Shown here piece after piece: positions 45,925 to 55,503 of a DNA stretch of 64,000 nt. A model generated the notes under the pieces. It made no database searches. It saw nothing but the letters and a program-made list of their open reading frames with translations, and was not told the origin of the DNA. The stretch's first letter is position 1. Each line of letters starts with the position of its first letter. The DNA is taken from positions 1-64,000 of the forward strand of contig JBGTLW010000341.1 in NCBI GenBank assembly GCA_041743835.1, written 5' to 3'. A program made the position numbers and the translations under genes. This DNA comes from JBGTLW01 sp041743835 (lineage in GTDB: Bacteria; Planctomycetota; Phycisphaerae; Phycisphaerales; Phycisphaeraceae).

Positions 45925-47868
45925 TCATTGCTGCTTTGCTTCTCGGATGACGGCGAGGAAGGCTTGGCCGTAGCGTTCGAGCTTGGATTGGCCCACGCCG
46001 TTGATTTGCAGGAATTGCTGCTCGGTGGTGGGTCGGTCGTTGGCCATGCCGATGAGGGCCCTGTCGCCGAAGACGACGTAGGGCGGGACGTCCTGCTCCT
46101 GCGCCAGTTTCGCCCGGAGCTTGCGCAGCGCGTCGAACAACGGCTGGGCATCGGGGGCCAGATCGACCGGGGCACGCCGCGGCTTGCGGGCTGCGCTACC
46201 GGCCTTCTCAGCGATCGCGCGGCTGACGGCCAACTGAATGGCCAGCGTACCCTTAAGCAGCGGCTTGCTGTCTGCGGTGAGGCGGGCTGTGCGGTATTCG
46301 TCTTCGCTCAGCGCGAGATAGCCCTCCGCGATCAGGCTTTCCGCCAGTTGTCGCCAGTAACCCGCGGCCTTGTCGGCCCCGATGCCGTGGACGCTGAGTT
46401 GATCGTGACCCAGCTCAAGCACGCGTTGCGCTTTTGAGCCCCGCAGCACATTGATGACGTGCGTCAGGCCGAACCGCTGGCCGGTGCGTGCGACGGTGCT
46501 CAGAAGCTTGCGTGCATCCTGCGTCGCGTCGATCAGCCTCGGGGGCTTGATGCAGTTGTCGCAGTGGCCGCAGCGGCCGGGGTGTTCCTCGCCGAAGTAC
46601 GCCAGCAGCGGCACCATGCGGCAGGCTGTCCCGTGCGCAAAATTGATCATCCGCTTGAGCTGCCACTGGGAGTGCTCGCGCTCGGCGGGGTCTTCCTTCT
46701 GGTTGATGAAATACTCGATCTTGCCACGATCACCCGCGGCGTAGAAAAGAATGCAATCCGCGGGCAGGCCATCACGACCCGCGCGGCCCGTCTCCTGGTA
46801 GTAGCCCTCGAGGTGACGGGGCAGATCGGCGTGCATCACAAACCTCACGTCCGGCTTGTCCACACCCATGCCGAACGCAATCGTCGCCACACACACCCGC
46901 GCGTTGCCGAAGATGAAAGCGTGCTGGGCAGACTGTCGCTCCGCGTGCCCCATGCCCGCGTGGTACGACACCGCCGCCACATCGCGAGACCGCAGCTTGT
47001 CCGTCAGTTCATCCACACCCTTGCGCGAGTTGCAGTAGATGATGCCCTCGGCCGTGGGGCGCTCAGCCAGATAGGCCATGACCTGATCGAACATCTGGTG
47101 CTTGGGCCGCACTTCGTAGTAAAGGTTCTCGCGCTCGAACCCGCCACGGTGGATCGCGGGGTCGCGCAGGTGGAGCTGCGCCACGATGTCCTCCGCTACG
47201 CGCGGCGTGGCGGTCGCGGTCAACGCGATCAGCGGCGTGCTCGTGAAGCGATCCGCGAACGGCCCGGCGGGGTCACGCATCGGGCCCACCATGCGGTACT
47301 CGGGGCGGAAGTCGTGGCCCCACTCGCGGATGCAGTGCGCCTCGTCGATGGCGATCCGCGTGACCGGCAGACGCTGGAGCAAGGCCCGGCCGGCGCTACT
47401 CATCAGCCGCTCCGGGGAAAGGTAGAGCAGGTCGTACCGCCCCGCGATCGCATCCCGCTCGCGGCGGTCTGCTTCGCTGCGGTCCAGTGTCGAGTTGAGC
47501 AGCGTCGCGGAGATGCCGTTGGCTTCCAGCAGGTCCACCTGGTTGTGCATGAGCGCGATCAGCGGCGAAATGACAAGCGTGATCCCGGTCGGCATTGTGG
47601 CATGGGGTCGTGCCGGGCCAGCGTCCCGGTTCGCCACCGGACCTTGACGATCCGCCAGCGCGGGCAGTTGATAGCACAGGCTCTTGCCCCCGCCCGTGGG
47701 CAGCACCACAAAAACATCCCGCCCAGCCAACGCGTCCTCGATGATCTCGCGCTGCATGGGCCGGAAGCCATCGTGCCCGAAGTACCGCTTGAGAAGCGGA
47801 TGGAGCCTGTCGTCCGGCTGCGGGGCGTGGGCGGGGGGAGCTGTGATGGGTCGCGTGGCCTCGGCCAT
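45925..47868 (-). CDS. recQ: ATP-dependent DNA helicase RecQ
   Basis: A 647-residue superfamily 2 helicase. LPTGGGKSLCYQLPAL is Walker A, IAIDEAHCIREWGHDFRPEY contains DEAH and the RecQ aromatic loop, SYHAGMGHAERQSAQ and HADLPRHLEGYYQETGRAGRDG are motifs IV-VI. The zinc-binding cysteines are CRMVPLL and CGHCDNC, followed by RQC and a C-terminal HRDC domain (NGVGQSKLERYGQAFL). A 20-residue insertion lies after the Walker A region. Role: recombination and fork repair. Confidence 0.96.
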   Translation of the reverse strand: MAEATRPITAPPAHAPQPDDRLHPLLKRYFGHDGFRPMQREIIEDALAGRDVFVVLPTGGGKSLCYQLPALADRQGPVANRDAGPARPHATMPTGITLVISPLIALMHNQVDLLEANGISATLLNSTLDRSEADRRERDAIAGRYDLLYLSPERLMSSAGRALLQRLPVTRIAIDEAHCIREWGHDFRPEYRMVGPMRDPAGPFADRFTSTPLIALTATATPRVAEDIVAQLHLRDPAIHRGGFERENLYYEVRPKHQMFDQVMAYLAERPTAEGIIYCNSRKGVDELTDKLRSRDVAAVSYHAGMGHAERQSAQHAFIFGNARVCVATIAFGMGVDKPDVRFVMHADLPRHLEGYYQETGRAGRDGLPADCILFYAAGDRGKIEYFINQKEDPAEREHSQWQLKRMINFAHGTACRMVPLLAYFGEEHPGRCGHCDNCIKPPRLIDATQDARKLLSTVARTGQRFGLTHVINVLRGSKAQRVLELGHDQLSVHGIGADKAAGYWRQLAESLIAEGYLALSEDEYRTARLTADSKPLLKGTLAIQLAVSRAIAEKAGSAARKPRRAPVDLAPDAQPLFDALRKLRAKLAQEQDVPPYVVFGDRALIGMANDRPTTEQQFLQINGVGQSKLERYGQAFLAVIREAKQQ

Positions 47869-47984
47869 AAGCGTCAGCTTAACACAGTGAGCCCCGCATT
47901 TCGGGGTATCTCGTTTGCCTCACCCCCCTGCCATGCTAGACTTGCCGACTCCCACCCGCCAAGCCCCACGAGCCAAACCCACGC

Positions 47985-48458
47985 ATGCGATTAACCGATA
48001 TCCTCCAACCCGACTGCATACGGGTCCCGCTCGCATCGACGGACAAGCAGTCCGCGATTTTCGAGCTTGCCGATCTGCTCTGTGCGCACACCCCGATCGA
48101 GGACCCCGAGGAACTCAAGCAGGCCGTCTGGGCACGTGAAACCACACGCACCACCGGCATCGGCCACGGCATCGGCATCCCGCACGGCAAGTGCGACGGC
48201 GTCGATAAACTCCGCATGGCGATCGGCACCACCCCCCCAGACTCCGAAGGCATCGAGTTCGGCTCCATCGACAAGAAGCCGGTGGACCTGGTCATCCTCC
48301 TCGCCTCACCACTGGACCAGACCGGCCCGCACATCCAGGCGCTGGCCAAGATCAGCCGGATGCTCACCGACGCGGTCATCCGTACCCAACTCAAGCAGGC
48401 CCCGGACGCCCAAACACTCTACGACATGATTGTGCAGCACGAGAAGTTGACAGCGTGA
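47985..48458 (+). CDS. PTS EIIA component (fructose/nitrogen type)
   Basis: A 157-residue PTS_EIIA type 2 domain. The phosphorylated residue is His67 in GIGIPHGKCDG. SIDKKPVDLVILLASPLDQTGPHIQALAKISRML is the rest of the signature, and the length and lack of a transporter domain suggest a PtsN-like regulator rather than a sugar importer. No EI or HPr gene is in the window. Confidence 0.92.
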   Translation: MRLTDILQPDCIRVPLASTDKQSAIFELADLLCAHTPIEDPEELKQAVWARETTRTTGIGHGIGIPHGKCDGVDKLRMAIGTTPPDSEGIEFGSIDKKPVDLVILLASPLDQTGPHIQALAKISRMLTDAVIRTQLKQAPDAQTLYDMIVQHEKLTA

Positions 48459-48540
48459 GAGCATTGCCAAGGCAACGCTCCCCGACGGTCGCGGCTCGGT
48501 TGGGCATCGCCCCCCGAGCACCACTCAAGCGACTTGCTGA

Positions 48541-49143
48541 TTATTCTTCCGCGAGGGCCGCGTCGATCGCGGTGACCAACACCTCGGACTCGGGCGTCAC
48601 CTTCGAGCGGAAACGTTGAACCAACTCGCCCTGGCGGTTAATCAAAAACTTCTCGAAGTTCCACTTCACCGGCCCCTTGTCCGCGAGCGGGGCGCTGTCG
48701 CCGGTGAGATACTGGAACAGCGGCGCAGCATCCTTGCCATTCACATCCACCTTGCTGAACAGCGGGAACGTCACGCCATACTTCTCCTCGCAGAACGCGG
48801 CGATCTCTTCCTCCGTGCCCGGCTCCTGCCCGCCGAACTGGTTGCACGGGAAGCCCAGGATCACCAGCCCCTTCTCGTGGTGGTCGGTGTAGAGCTTCTG
48901 CAGCCCCTTGTACTGCTTGGTGTGCCCACACTTGCTGGCCACGTTGACGATGAGCACCACCTTGCCCTTGTACTGCGAGAGGTCCACGGGGTTGCCATCG
49001 ATATCGTTCATGGTGAACTGGAGCGGTGTGGTCACGGGGGTCTCCTCTTGTGTCGCGGCCGGGGCCTGCTCGCCAAACGCCAGACATGCAGCCACCGCCA
49101 TCGCTGCGGCACCAGTGATCATGGACAAGGTCGGTCGCAACAT
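48541..49143 (-). CDS. Exported Cys-type glutathione peroxidase
   Basis: The ATG at 49143 is chosen because GGAG lies six bases upstream (49150-49153); ATG 49155 is an alternative. The 200-residue product has a hydrophobic signal segment (MITGAAAMAVAACLAFG). Cys72 in NVASKCGHT is the peroxidatic residue, GFPCNQFGGQEPGT supplies the Gln and a second Cys, and KWNFEKFLI supplies the Trp/Asn. Enzymes of this type often use thioredoxin. Role: removal of hydroperoxides in the periplasm. Confidence 0.93.
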   Translation of the reverse strand: MLRPTLSMITGAAAMAVAACLAFGEQAPAATQEETPVTTPLQFTMNDIDGNPVDLSQYKGKVVLIVNVASKCGHTKQYKGLQKLYTDHHEKGLVILGFPCNQFGGQEPGTEEEIAAFCEEKYGVTFPLFSKVDVNGKDAAPLFQYLTGDSAPLADKGPVKWNFEKFLINRQGELVQRFRSKVTPESEVLVTAIDAALAEE

Positions 49144-49278
49144 TGAATACTCCATCAGGTAAGGAACGGGCTTAACGCCAGAACGAACCGGGCCGGGGTC
49201 AACACAACCCCATTCACGCACCAGTATAGCGCACCGCCCGGCAAATCTCCTGTCGGGCCACAACACCGTGCAGGGACG

Positions 49279-50373
49279 TCAGCGGACGATGCGTGCGCCG
49301 CCGCCCTTGACGACGTGCTCGAGTTCCTTGAGCGTGATCTCGGAGGTGTCGCCCCGGGTGGTCATGAGCATGGCCCCGTGGCAGGTTCCCCAGTTGACAG
49401 CCTCGGCCGGGGTCTTGCCGGTGAGGAAGGCATAGGTGAAGCCGGAGGCAAAGCCGTCGCCGCCGCCCACGCGGTCTTCGAGGATCAGTCGCTCGAAGTT
49501 GGGGCCGTGGTAGAACGCGTCGTGTTCCGCGTCGTAAAGGATGGCGGACCAATCGTTCTCGGTGGCGTTGATGACAGCCCGGAGGGTGGTGCCGACGATT
49601 TTGATGTTGGGGTAGTCCTTGGCGACCTGCCGGACCATGGATTTGTAGTGCTCGATGGGCAACTCGCCGCCGCCCTCGATGTCGGCCCCCTCGACCTCGT
49701 AACCGAGCACCTTCTGGAAGTCCTCTTCGTTGCCGATCAGGCAGTCGATGTATTTCATCAATGGCTTGGTGGTGGCGATGGCGTCGGCACTGGACCAGAG
49801 CTTGGAGCGGAAGTTAAGGTCGTAGCTGACAATGGTGCCGGCCTCATGCGCAGCCTTGAGCGCCTCGGCCGCGACCTTACGCGTACTCTCGCTGAGGCAC
49901 GTAAAGATGCCGCCGGTGTGGAGCCAGCGGACGCCACGCCCCCGGAAGAGTTTGTCCCAGTCCACCTGGCCCGGTTGCATGTTGGCGGTAGCGGAGTGGC
50001 CCCGGTCGTAGAGGGTGACCGCGGCCCGTGGCCCGACGCCGACCTCGGTGAAGTTGAGCCCCATGCGAGCCTTGCGTCCGACACCGTCGTAAGGCATGGT
50101 GACCACGTGTGAGACATCCATGCCGACGCCGCGGGCCTGGTTGAGCGCGATCATCGAGACGGGGTTGTCCACCAGCCCACCGACCCACCCGGTCCGCAGC
50201 CCCAGGCGGGCCAGCGCGTAAGCGACGTTGAACTCTCCCCCGCCGACGTACACATCAAACTTCTTCGCGAACTCGATCCGGCCGTGGCCCTCGGGCGAGA
50301 GGCGGACCATGCACTCGCCGAGGGCGACGAGGTCGAGTTCACATTGATCTGCGGGCTTGAGTTTGAGCGACAT
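49279..50373 (-). CDS. kdgK: PfkB-family sugar kinase, probable KDG kinase
   Basis: From the ATG at 50373 the product has 364 residues. ALGECMVRLSPEGHGRI opens the fold, GGGEFNVAYALARLGL is the first PfkB signature and LEDRVGGGDGFASGFTYAFL the second, with the catalytic Asp. The GGGD form (instead of GAGD) is common in 2-keto-3-deoxygluconate kinases. It diverges from uxaE with a shared regulatory region, supporting a role in uronate breakdown: KDG to KDPG. Confidence 0.87.
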   Translation of the reverse strand: MSLKLKPADQCELDLVALGECMVRLSPEGHGRIEFAKKFDVYVGGGEFNVAYALARLGLRTGWVGGLVDNPVSMIALNQARGVGMDVSHVVTMPYDGVGRKARMGLNFTEVGVGPRAAVTLYDRGHSATANMQPGQVDWDKLFRGRGVRWLHTGGIFTCLSESTRKVAAEALKAAHEAGTIVSYDLNFRSKLWSSADAIATTKPLMKYIDCLIGNEEDFQKVLGYEVEGADIEGGGELPIEHYKSMVRQVAKDYPNIKIVGTTLRAVINATENDWSAILYDAEHDAFYHGPNFERLILEDRVGGGDGFASGFTYAFLTGKTPAEAVNWGTCHGAMLMTTRGDTSEITLKELEHVVKGGGARIVR

Positions 50374-50455
50374 CGGTCTGGTTCCTTGCTGCCTGAAAGT
50401 GAGGGGGTGGGTAAGTGGTCGGTCGGCTGACTCGGCGGACCTGATTCGTCGGCAT

Positions 50456-50484
50456 AGCATAGCGATTCGTTCGTGACCGTCACG
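50456..50484 (-). promoter_or_regulatory. Promoter and palindromic operator candidate of the uronate locus
   Basis: For kdgK, GTGACG (50483-50478) and TATGCT (50461-50456) are 16 bp apart on the minus strand. The palindrome CGTGAC-C-GTCACG (50472-50484) overlaps the -35 box. It is central in the 162-bp region between kdgK and uxaE and could repress both. No regulator gene is adjacent. Confidence 0.5.
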
Positions 50485-50535
50485 CCATGCGACGTAAGGC
50501 GTTGCATATTCACAAGGGATCGGTAACCTCCGGGC

Positions 50536-51804
50536 ATGAAAACTGCTTCACCGCGACCCTCGGCCCTGGGGCTTGCCCCGTCGTTTGGCTTCGGCGACCG
50601 CATGGGCCTGGCAGGGCCGGGTCACCTCGCCGCGCTCCGGCAGGACGGCGGGCCGATCAAGGGCCTCTTCGCTCAGCAGTCCATCCGAGAGATGACCCGG
50701 ACGCAGCGTACCCCGCGCGATGTAATGTCCGCCGCGATCGATACGCTTGCCGCGGGGGGCTACACCGAGGCATGGGGCGCGGATGCGGACCACCTCAAGC
50801 TGCCCGCTGATGTGGATGTCACAGCAGACGCGGGCTTCGTGTTCTTCACGATCGACCCCTCCGCGCACGTGGATCAGAAGGCAGACAACTACACGGCAAA
50901 TGAGATCGACGCGATGTACCACGCCCCAGCGTGGGCGGCGGACTACCTGGGCAAGACCATCGCAGTGCCCGGCGGGCCGACCGTGAAGTTCGACTCACCG
51001 ACCGTGAAGCGTGCGGCAGTGAAGTACGGAAGGGCCATCGACCACGCCATCGAGCTCGCTGCTTACATCAAAACTGCAGCCTCCCAGCGTGGCCAGGACC
51101 ACGAGATCGAGATCAGCGTGGACGAAACCGACCAGCCGACCACGCTTGCCGAGCACTACATCATCGCTGAGCAGCTCCTCAAGTCGGGCATGAATCTGGT
51201 GTCGCTGGCACCCCGGTTCATCGGCGAACTGGAAAAGGGGATCGACTACATCGGGGATGTGGAGGCACTGGAGCGCTCCCTTGCCGATCATGCCGCGATC
51301 GCCCGGCATCTTGGGCCGTACAAGCTGAGCCTGCACTCGGGTTCGGACAAGCTGTCGATGTATGCCCGGTTTGCCCGCGCGACCGCGGGGCTGTTCCACG
51401 TCAAGACCGCGGGCACGAGCTATCTCGAAGCGTTGCGTGTGGTGAACCGCCACGCGCCACAGACGTTCCGGGAGATCGTTGATTTTTCGCGTGGCCGGTA
51501 CGACACCGACAAGGCCACGTATCACGTCCACGCTCAGGTGGCCGATGTGCCCGCCCCGGCTGATGTGGCCGACGACCACGAGCTTGAGGGGCTGTATCTG
51601 GAGCACTGGGACCAGGTGCCCCATGGTTGCGGCTTCACGATGCCCGGGCGGCAGATACTGCACTGCACGTTCGGCTCGGTGCTGACCAGCAAGCGGTTCG
51701 GGCCGATGGTCTTCCAGATCCTTCGCGAGCACCCCGATACACACCGCAGTATTCTCGCGGACCACTTCGGGCGGCACCTGTGTGCGTTGCGCGCGGGGTT
51801 GTGA
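50536..51804 (+). CDS. uxaE: Tagaturonate/fructuronate epimerase (UxaE family)
   Basis: A 422-residue protein of the UxaE family, which interconverts D-tagaturonate and D-fructuronate in hexuronate catabolism. SFGFGDRMGLAGPGHL opens the protein, HLKLPADVDVTADAGFVFFTIDPS follows, and ISVDETDQPTT, KLSLHSGSDKLSMY and HVKTAGTSYLEALRV are characteristic. The end VLTSKRFGPMVFQILREH is also family-like. No signal peptide is present. Its gene is divergent from kdgK and precedes the lyase gene by 57 bp. Confidence 0.9.
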   Translation: MKTASPRPSALGLAPSFGFGDRMGLAGPGHLAALRQDGGPIKGLFAQQSIREMTRTQRTPRDVMSAAIDTLAAGGYTEAWGADADHLKLPADVDVTADAGFVFFTIDPSAHVDQKADNYTANEIDAMYHAPAWAADYLGKTIAVPGGPTVKFDSPTVKRAAVKYGRAIDHAIELAAYIKTAASQRGQDHEIEISVDETDQPTTLAEHYIIAEQLLKSGMNLVSLAPRFIGELEKGIDYIGDVEALERSLADHAAIARHLGPYKLSLHSGSDKLSMYARFARATAGLFHVKTAGTSYLEALRVVNRHAPQTFREIVDFSRGRYDTDKATYHVHAQVADVPAPADVADDHELEGLYLEHWDQVPHGCGFTMPGRQILHCTFGSVLTSKRFGPMVFQILREHPDTHRSILADHFGRHLCALRAGL

Positions 51805-51861
51805 AGCCTAAGCCCACACCGCGAAGATTATGTCTCTGAAAGAAAGGCCGCGAGACCCCTG

Positions 51862-53715
51862 ATGAAGCCATCACCACCCGTCATCACCCTGCCCGACGAC
51901 CCGTTGGCAACACTGCGTGCAGCACCGCCCTATGTGCTTGCCACGGCCGAGCGGTTCGAGCAAGCGAAGGCCAATGCCGTCAGGGACCCCGGCCTCGCGG
52001 CCATGATCGACGCCATCCGCGCGCAAGCCACCGCCCTGCTCGATGAGCCGCCGCGGACCCACGACATCCCCGACGGCAAGCGGTTGCTTGAGGTCAGCCG
52101 CGACGTGGTGGACCGGGTCACGATACTGGCGTTTACCTGGCGCATGGGGCCGGAGGACCGTTGGCGTGATCGGCTCTGGGCCGAGCTCGACGCGGTGAGC
52201 CGGTTCCCCGACTGGAACCCGTCGCACTTCCTGGACACAGCGGAGATGGCCCACGCCGTGGCGATCGGCTACGACTGGCTGCATGAGGCGTGGAGCGACG
52301 CGCAGCGAAAGACCCTGCGCGATGCGATGATCCATCACGCGATTGAGCCGGCGTTTGGCAGGTATCGCGGCGGGGCAAACTGGAGTTGGGACGTCGCGGT
52401 CAACAACTGGAACGTGGTGTGCAACGGCGGGATCCTGACCGCCGCCATCGCCATCGCGGCCGACGAACCAGACGTTGCCCGCGAAGTGCTGCGGAACGCG
52501 CTGACGAAGATGCCCATCTGTCTCCAGCACTTTGCACCCGACGGCGGCTGGCCCGAGGGCCCCGGCTACTGGGCATACACACTCCGCTACCTCGTCGCGT
52601 CGCTCTCGACCCTGCACGCAGCGCTCGGCACGGACTTTGGCCTTGGCGACCTGCCGGGGCTTTCGCAGACCGCTGGCTTCCCGTGTGTTTTCACAGGCCC
52701 GGCGGGGCAGACCTTCAACTATTCCGACGGCAACGCGGGCACCCCCAAGGCCCCGCCGTGGAGCAGGAGCCACGTCTTCCATTATCTGGCGCACCACTAC
52801 CAGGACCCCCGCTGGATCGTGCCCGATCTGTGGCAAGATAAACCGCACGCGCTCAACGTCCTCTACCACCAGCCTACACCCGCGAACCCGCCCATGCCGC
52901 CGCTCGATGCGCATTACCAGAGCGTCGAGGCTGTGGTCATGCGTTCGGCCTGGGGCGATCCTCACGCGTTCTACGTCGCGACCCAGTGCGGCAAGAACAC
53001 CGTCGGCCACAACCAGGCAGACCTTGGCACCTTCGTCTTCGATGCCGCGGGCCACCGCTTCGCGGAAGACCTCGGACCCGACGACTACAACTTGCCGAGC
53101 TTCTTCGGGGAACAGCGCTACACCTACTACCGCAACCGCGCCGAGGGCCACAACATCGCGGTGATCGATCCGGACGCCACGGCCGGGCAGGACGTCAACG
53201 CCGGCGGCAGCGTGACCGCATTCGATCCCGATCCGGCCTCACCTTCCGTGACAATGGACCTTACCGCGGGCTACCCCGCCGCGCAGAGCTATACCCGCCG
53301 CATCGGCCTGCCGGACCGCAAGGCGCTTGTCATCGAGGACGAAATTGAACCCAAGCGGGCGTGTGATGTCTGGTGGTTCTGGCACACGCGGGCCACCATC
53401 GTCGTGGCGGATGACGGCCAATCCGCCTTGCTTCGGCGTGGCACCGCGGCGATCAGGCTCACGCTCGAATCCAACCCGCCCGCCCGCTTCATCGCGATGG
53501 ATGCCCGCCCGCTGCCGACCTCACCCGATCCAGTGGGCCAGAACCCCAACAACGGCGCGAAACTGCTGAACAACGCCCTGCACCACCGCGTCAAAGTCGG
53601 CGACACCCCCCGCTTCGGCGAGCCGGACCCGGAACAGGCCATTCGAAAGCTGGCCGTGAAGTTTGAGAACAGCCGGGGCATCAAGCTCAAGGTGGTCGCT
53701 CACGTCGAGCCGTAG
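51862..53715 (+). CDS. Heparinase II/III-like polysaccharide or oligosaccharide lyase
   Basis: A 617-residue protein with an N-terminal alpha/alpha-toroid (residues about 30-330, AVNNWNVVCNGGILTAAIAIA and DGGWPEGPGYWAYTLRYL) and a C-terminal beta-sandwich (after about 365) with VGHNQADLGTFVFDAAGHRFAEDLG, the heparinase II/III signature with the His and Asp/Asn cluster. Lyases of this plan cleave uronate-containing glycans, giving unsaturated uronates. No signal peptide is visible, so it may act on imported oligosaccharides. With uxaE and kdgK it forms a uronate catabolic set. Confidence 0.9.
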   Translation: MKPSPPVITLPDDPLATLRAAPPYVLATAERFEQAKANAVRDPGLAAMIDAIRAQATALLDEPPRTHDIPDGKRLLEVSRDVVDRVTILAFTWRMGPEDRWRDRLWAELDAVSRFPDWNPSHFLDTAEMAHAVAIGYDWLHEAWSDAQRKTLRDAMIHHAIEPAFGRYRGGANWSWDVAVNNWNVVCNGGILTAAIAIAADEPDVAREVLRNALTKMPICLQHFAPDGGWPEGPGYWAYTLRYLVASLSTLHAALGTDFGLGDLPGLSQTAGFPCVFTGPAGQTFNYSDGNAGTPKAPPWSRSHVFHYLAHHYQDPRWIVPDLWQDKPHALNVLYHQPTPANPPMPPLDAHYQSVEAVVMRSAWGDPHAFYVATQCGKNTVGHNQADLGTFVFDAAGHRFAEDLGPDDYNLPSFFGEQRYTYYRNRAEGHNIAVIDPDATAGQDVNAGGSVTAFDPDPASPSVTMDLTAGYPAAQSYTRRIGLPDRKALVIEDEIEPKRACDVWWFWHTRATIVVADDGQSALLRRGTAAIRLTLESNPPARFIAMDARPLPTSPDPVGQNPNNGAKLLNNALHHRVKVGDTPRFGEPDPEQAIRKLAVKFENSRGIKLKVVAHVEP

Positions 53716-53721
53716 CGCGGA

Positions 53722-55014
53722 CTAGTCATGCCGCAGGGCGACGATGGGGTCTTGCCACGCGGCCTTGATCGCGGGATACAAGCCAAACGCGACACCCGTG
53801 AGCACGGCAAAGCAGAACGCAATCACCGTGTAGACCATGCTGAACACAGGGCTTGGCAACTGGGTCTGGAATTGGCTGATGACCCAGAGTGCCGTCACCA
53901 GCACGATGCCGACGATCACACCGATCACCCCGCCCACACCCGAGAGCACGGTGGTCTCGACCAAAAACTGTGCGATGATGTGCTGCCGTGTCGCGCCCAT
54001 CGCCCGCCGGATGCCGATCTCACGTGTGCGTTCGGTGACCGAGGCGAGCATGATGTTCATGATGCCGATCCCGCCGACCAGCAGGCTCAGCGCCGCGATG
54101 AACACGATCAGCAGCGTGAAGATGAACTGGGTGCGTTCGGCCTGCGTCAGCAGCTCCAGCGGGACGATGACGGTGACGTCCTGCTTGTCGCCGTGGGTCA
54201 GGTCCATGGCCCGGCGGATCTTGGCGGCGAGCGGGATCACATCGTCTTTGTCTTCCGTGCGGACCACCAACTCGGTGAGCTCGACCTGCGTGATCTCCAT
54301 CGTTCCCGAGCCACGGTTCATGCGTGTGTCGCCGAAGCTGGTGAGCGCAACCTGCATTGGGATGTGGATGTCAAAGTTCAGGTCGCGCCCGACCAGCGCC
54401 GTGCCCGCCCCACCCGCGAGGCCGATCGGCCGCAAGACTCCGATCACCGTGAACGTGTGCTCATCGACACGGAAGGTGGCCCCCACCGGGTCCTGCAACG
54501 GGAACAGCCGCTTGGCGACCGCGTCGCCGATGACCGCGACATTGTCCCGGCGCTGGGTGTCCAATTCGCTGATGTATCGGCCCCTGGCGAGCCGCAGCGA
54601 TGTGACCTCGATCAACTGCGGGGTGGTGCCAAAGACCTCCGCCGGGGCCGTGTTGTACCCGTTGATGACTTGCGAGCCTACCCGTTTGAGCGGGACCATG
54701 GCCTGGATGGGGCCGATGGTGCTTTCGATCCGATGCACATCCCGCCGCAGGATGCCATAGGAGAGGACCCGCTGCCCCGCGTTGTCGCCCACATTCGCGG
54801 GCGCTGGCGGCTTGACGGATCGCACGATGATGTTGTTGGCCCCCATGTCCAGGATGCTGCGCAGGGCTTCCTGCTTAGTCCCCTCGCCGTGCGCCGCCAT
54901 AGCGATGACCGCCGCGACACCGATGATGATGCCCAGCGCGGTGAGCAGCGACCGCAGCTTGTGCAGCATGAGGTTGGCAAAGCCCAGGCGGAGTGTTCGC
55001 AGAAGGAAGGCCAT
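53722..55014 (-). CDS. MacB/FtsX-type ABC transporter permease
   Basis: A 430-residue permease. The first membrane helix follows SLLTALGIIIGVAAVIAMAA, the MacB_PCD periplasmic domain covers about 50-280, and three C-terminal helices carry the FtsX motif (VGGIGIMNIMLASVTERTREIGIRRAMGA). These permeases work with an ATPase, often plus a membrane fusion protein, in export of peptides or lipoproteins. No ATPase gene is adjacent; the next gene upstream is on the opposite strand. Confidence 0.93.
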   Translation of the reverse strand: MAFLLRTLRLGFANLMLHKLRSLLTALGIIIGVAAVIAMAAHGEGTKQEALRSILDMGANNIIVRSVKPPAPANVGDNAGQRVLSYGILRRDVHRIESTIGPIQAMVPLKRVGSQVINGYNTAPAEVFGTTPQLIEVTSLRLARGRYISELDTQRRDNVAVIGDAVAKRLFPLQDPVGATFRVDEHTFTVIGVLRPIGLAGGAGTALVGRDLNFDIHIPMQVALTSFGDTRMNRGSGTMEITQVELTELVVRTEDKDDVIPLAAKIRRAMDLTHGDKQDVTVIVPLELLTQAERTQFIFTLLIVFIAALSLLVGGIGIMNIMLASVTERTREIGIRRAMGATRQHIIAQFLVETTVLSGVGGVIGVIVGIVLVTALWVISQFQTQLPSPVFSMVYTVIAFCFAVLTGVAFGLYPAIKAAWQDPIVALRHD

Positions 55015-55130
55015 GAGATCGGGCTAGCAAGCGGGGCGGAGGATGCGTGGCTGGGCTGTCGGGGGCTGTTGGTGTGCGGAGTTATGGATCGGGTTACACT
55101 AGGCATCCATTGTAACGGACAGGCTTACTC

Positions 55131-55415
55131 ATGGCTGATATCGAGGTCGTCACCGAAACCGAGCAGACCGGGCACTGGCAGTACCGCGTGCGCGTGTTCG
55201 ATCTTGGCAGGACGCACGAACACGACGTCACCCTGAGCTTTCAGGACTACGACCTGTGGTGCCGTGGCCGTGTCTCGCCTTCCCGGGTGGTAGAGGCTGC
55301 TTTCAAGTATCTGTTGGACCATGAGCCGGCATCGAGTATCTTGCCTCGCTTTGATTGCTCGGTCATTCGGCGGTATTTTCCTGCCGTGGATAAGGAGTTG
55401 CCGGGGCGGATTTGA
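55131..55415 (+). CDS. Small soluble protein of unknown function
   Basis: A 94-residue acidic protein, MADIEVVTETEQTGHWQYRV to ELPGRI, with predicted mixed beta and helical structure and no membrane segment. VVEAAFKYLLDHEPASSILPRFD looks conserved and suggests a real gene. I know no function. It diverges from the permease gene. Confidence 0.7.
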   Translation: MADIEVVTETEQTGHWQYRVRVFDLGRTHEHDVTLSFQDYDLWCRGRVSPSRVVEAAFKYLLDHEPASSILPRFDCSVIRRYFPAVDKELPGRI

Positions 55416-55503
55416 GGGGATGGGGGACGGGGGAAAATGTGAATAAGAGAGCGGGGCCGGACGGCCCGCGCTGAACATTTGATGGGACACAAGGGAAATT
55501 ACC

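Noticed and set aside
46459..47994. A 511-residue open frame on the plus strand across recQ
   Set aside because: Antisense shadow of recQ, without any recognisable domain.
53728..55236. A 502-residue open frame on the plus strand across the permease gene
   Set aside because: The opposite strand encodes a complete MacB/FtsX permease; this frame is a shadow.
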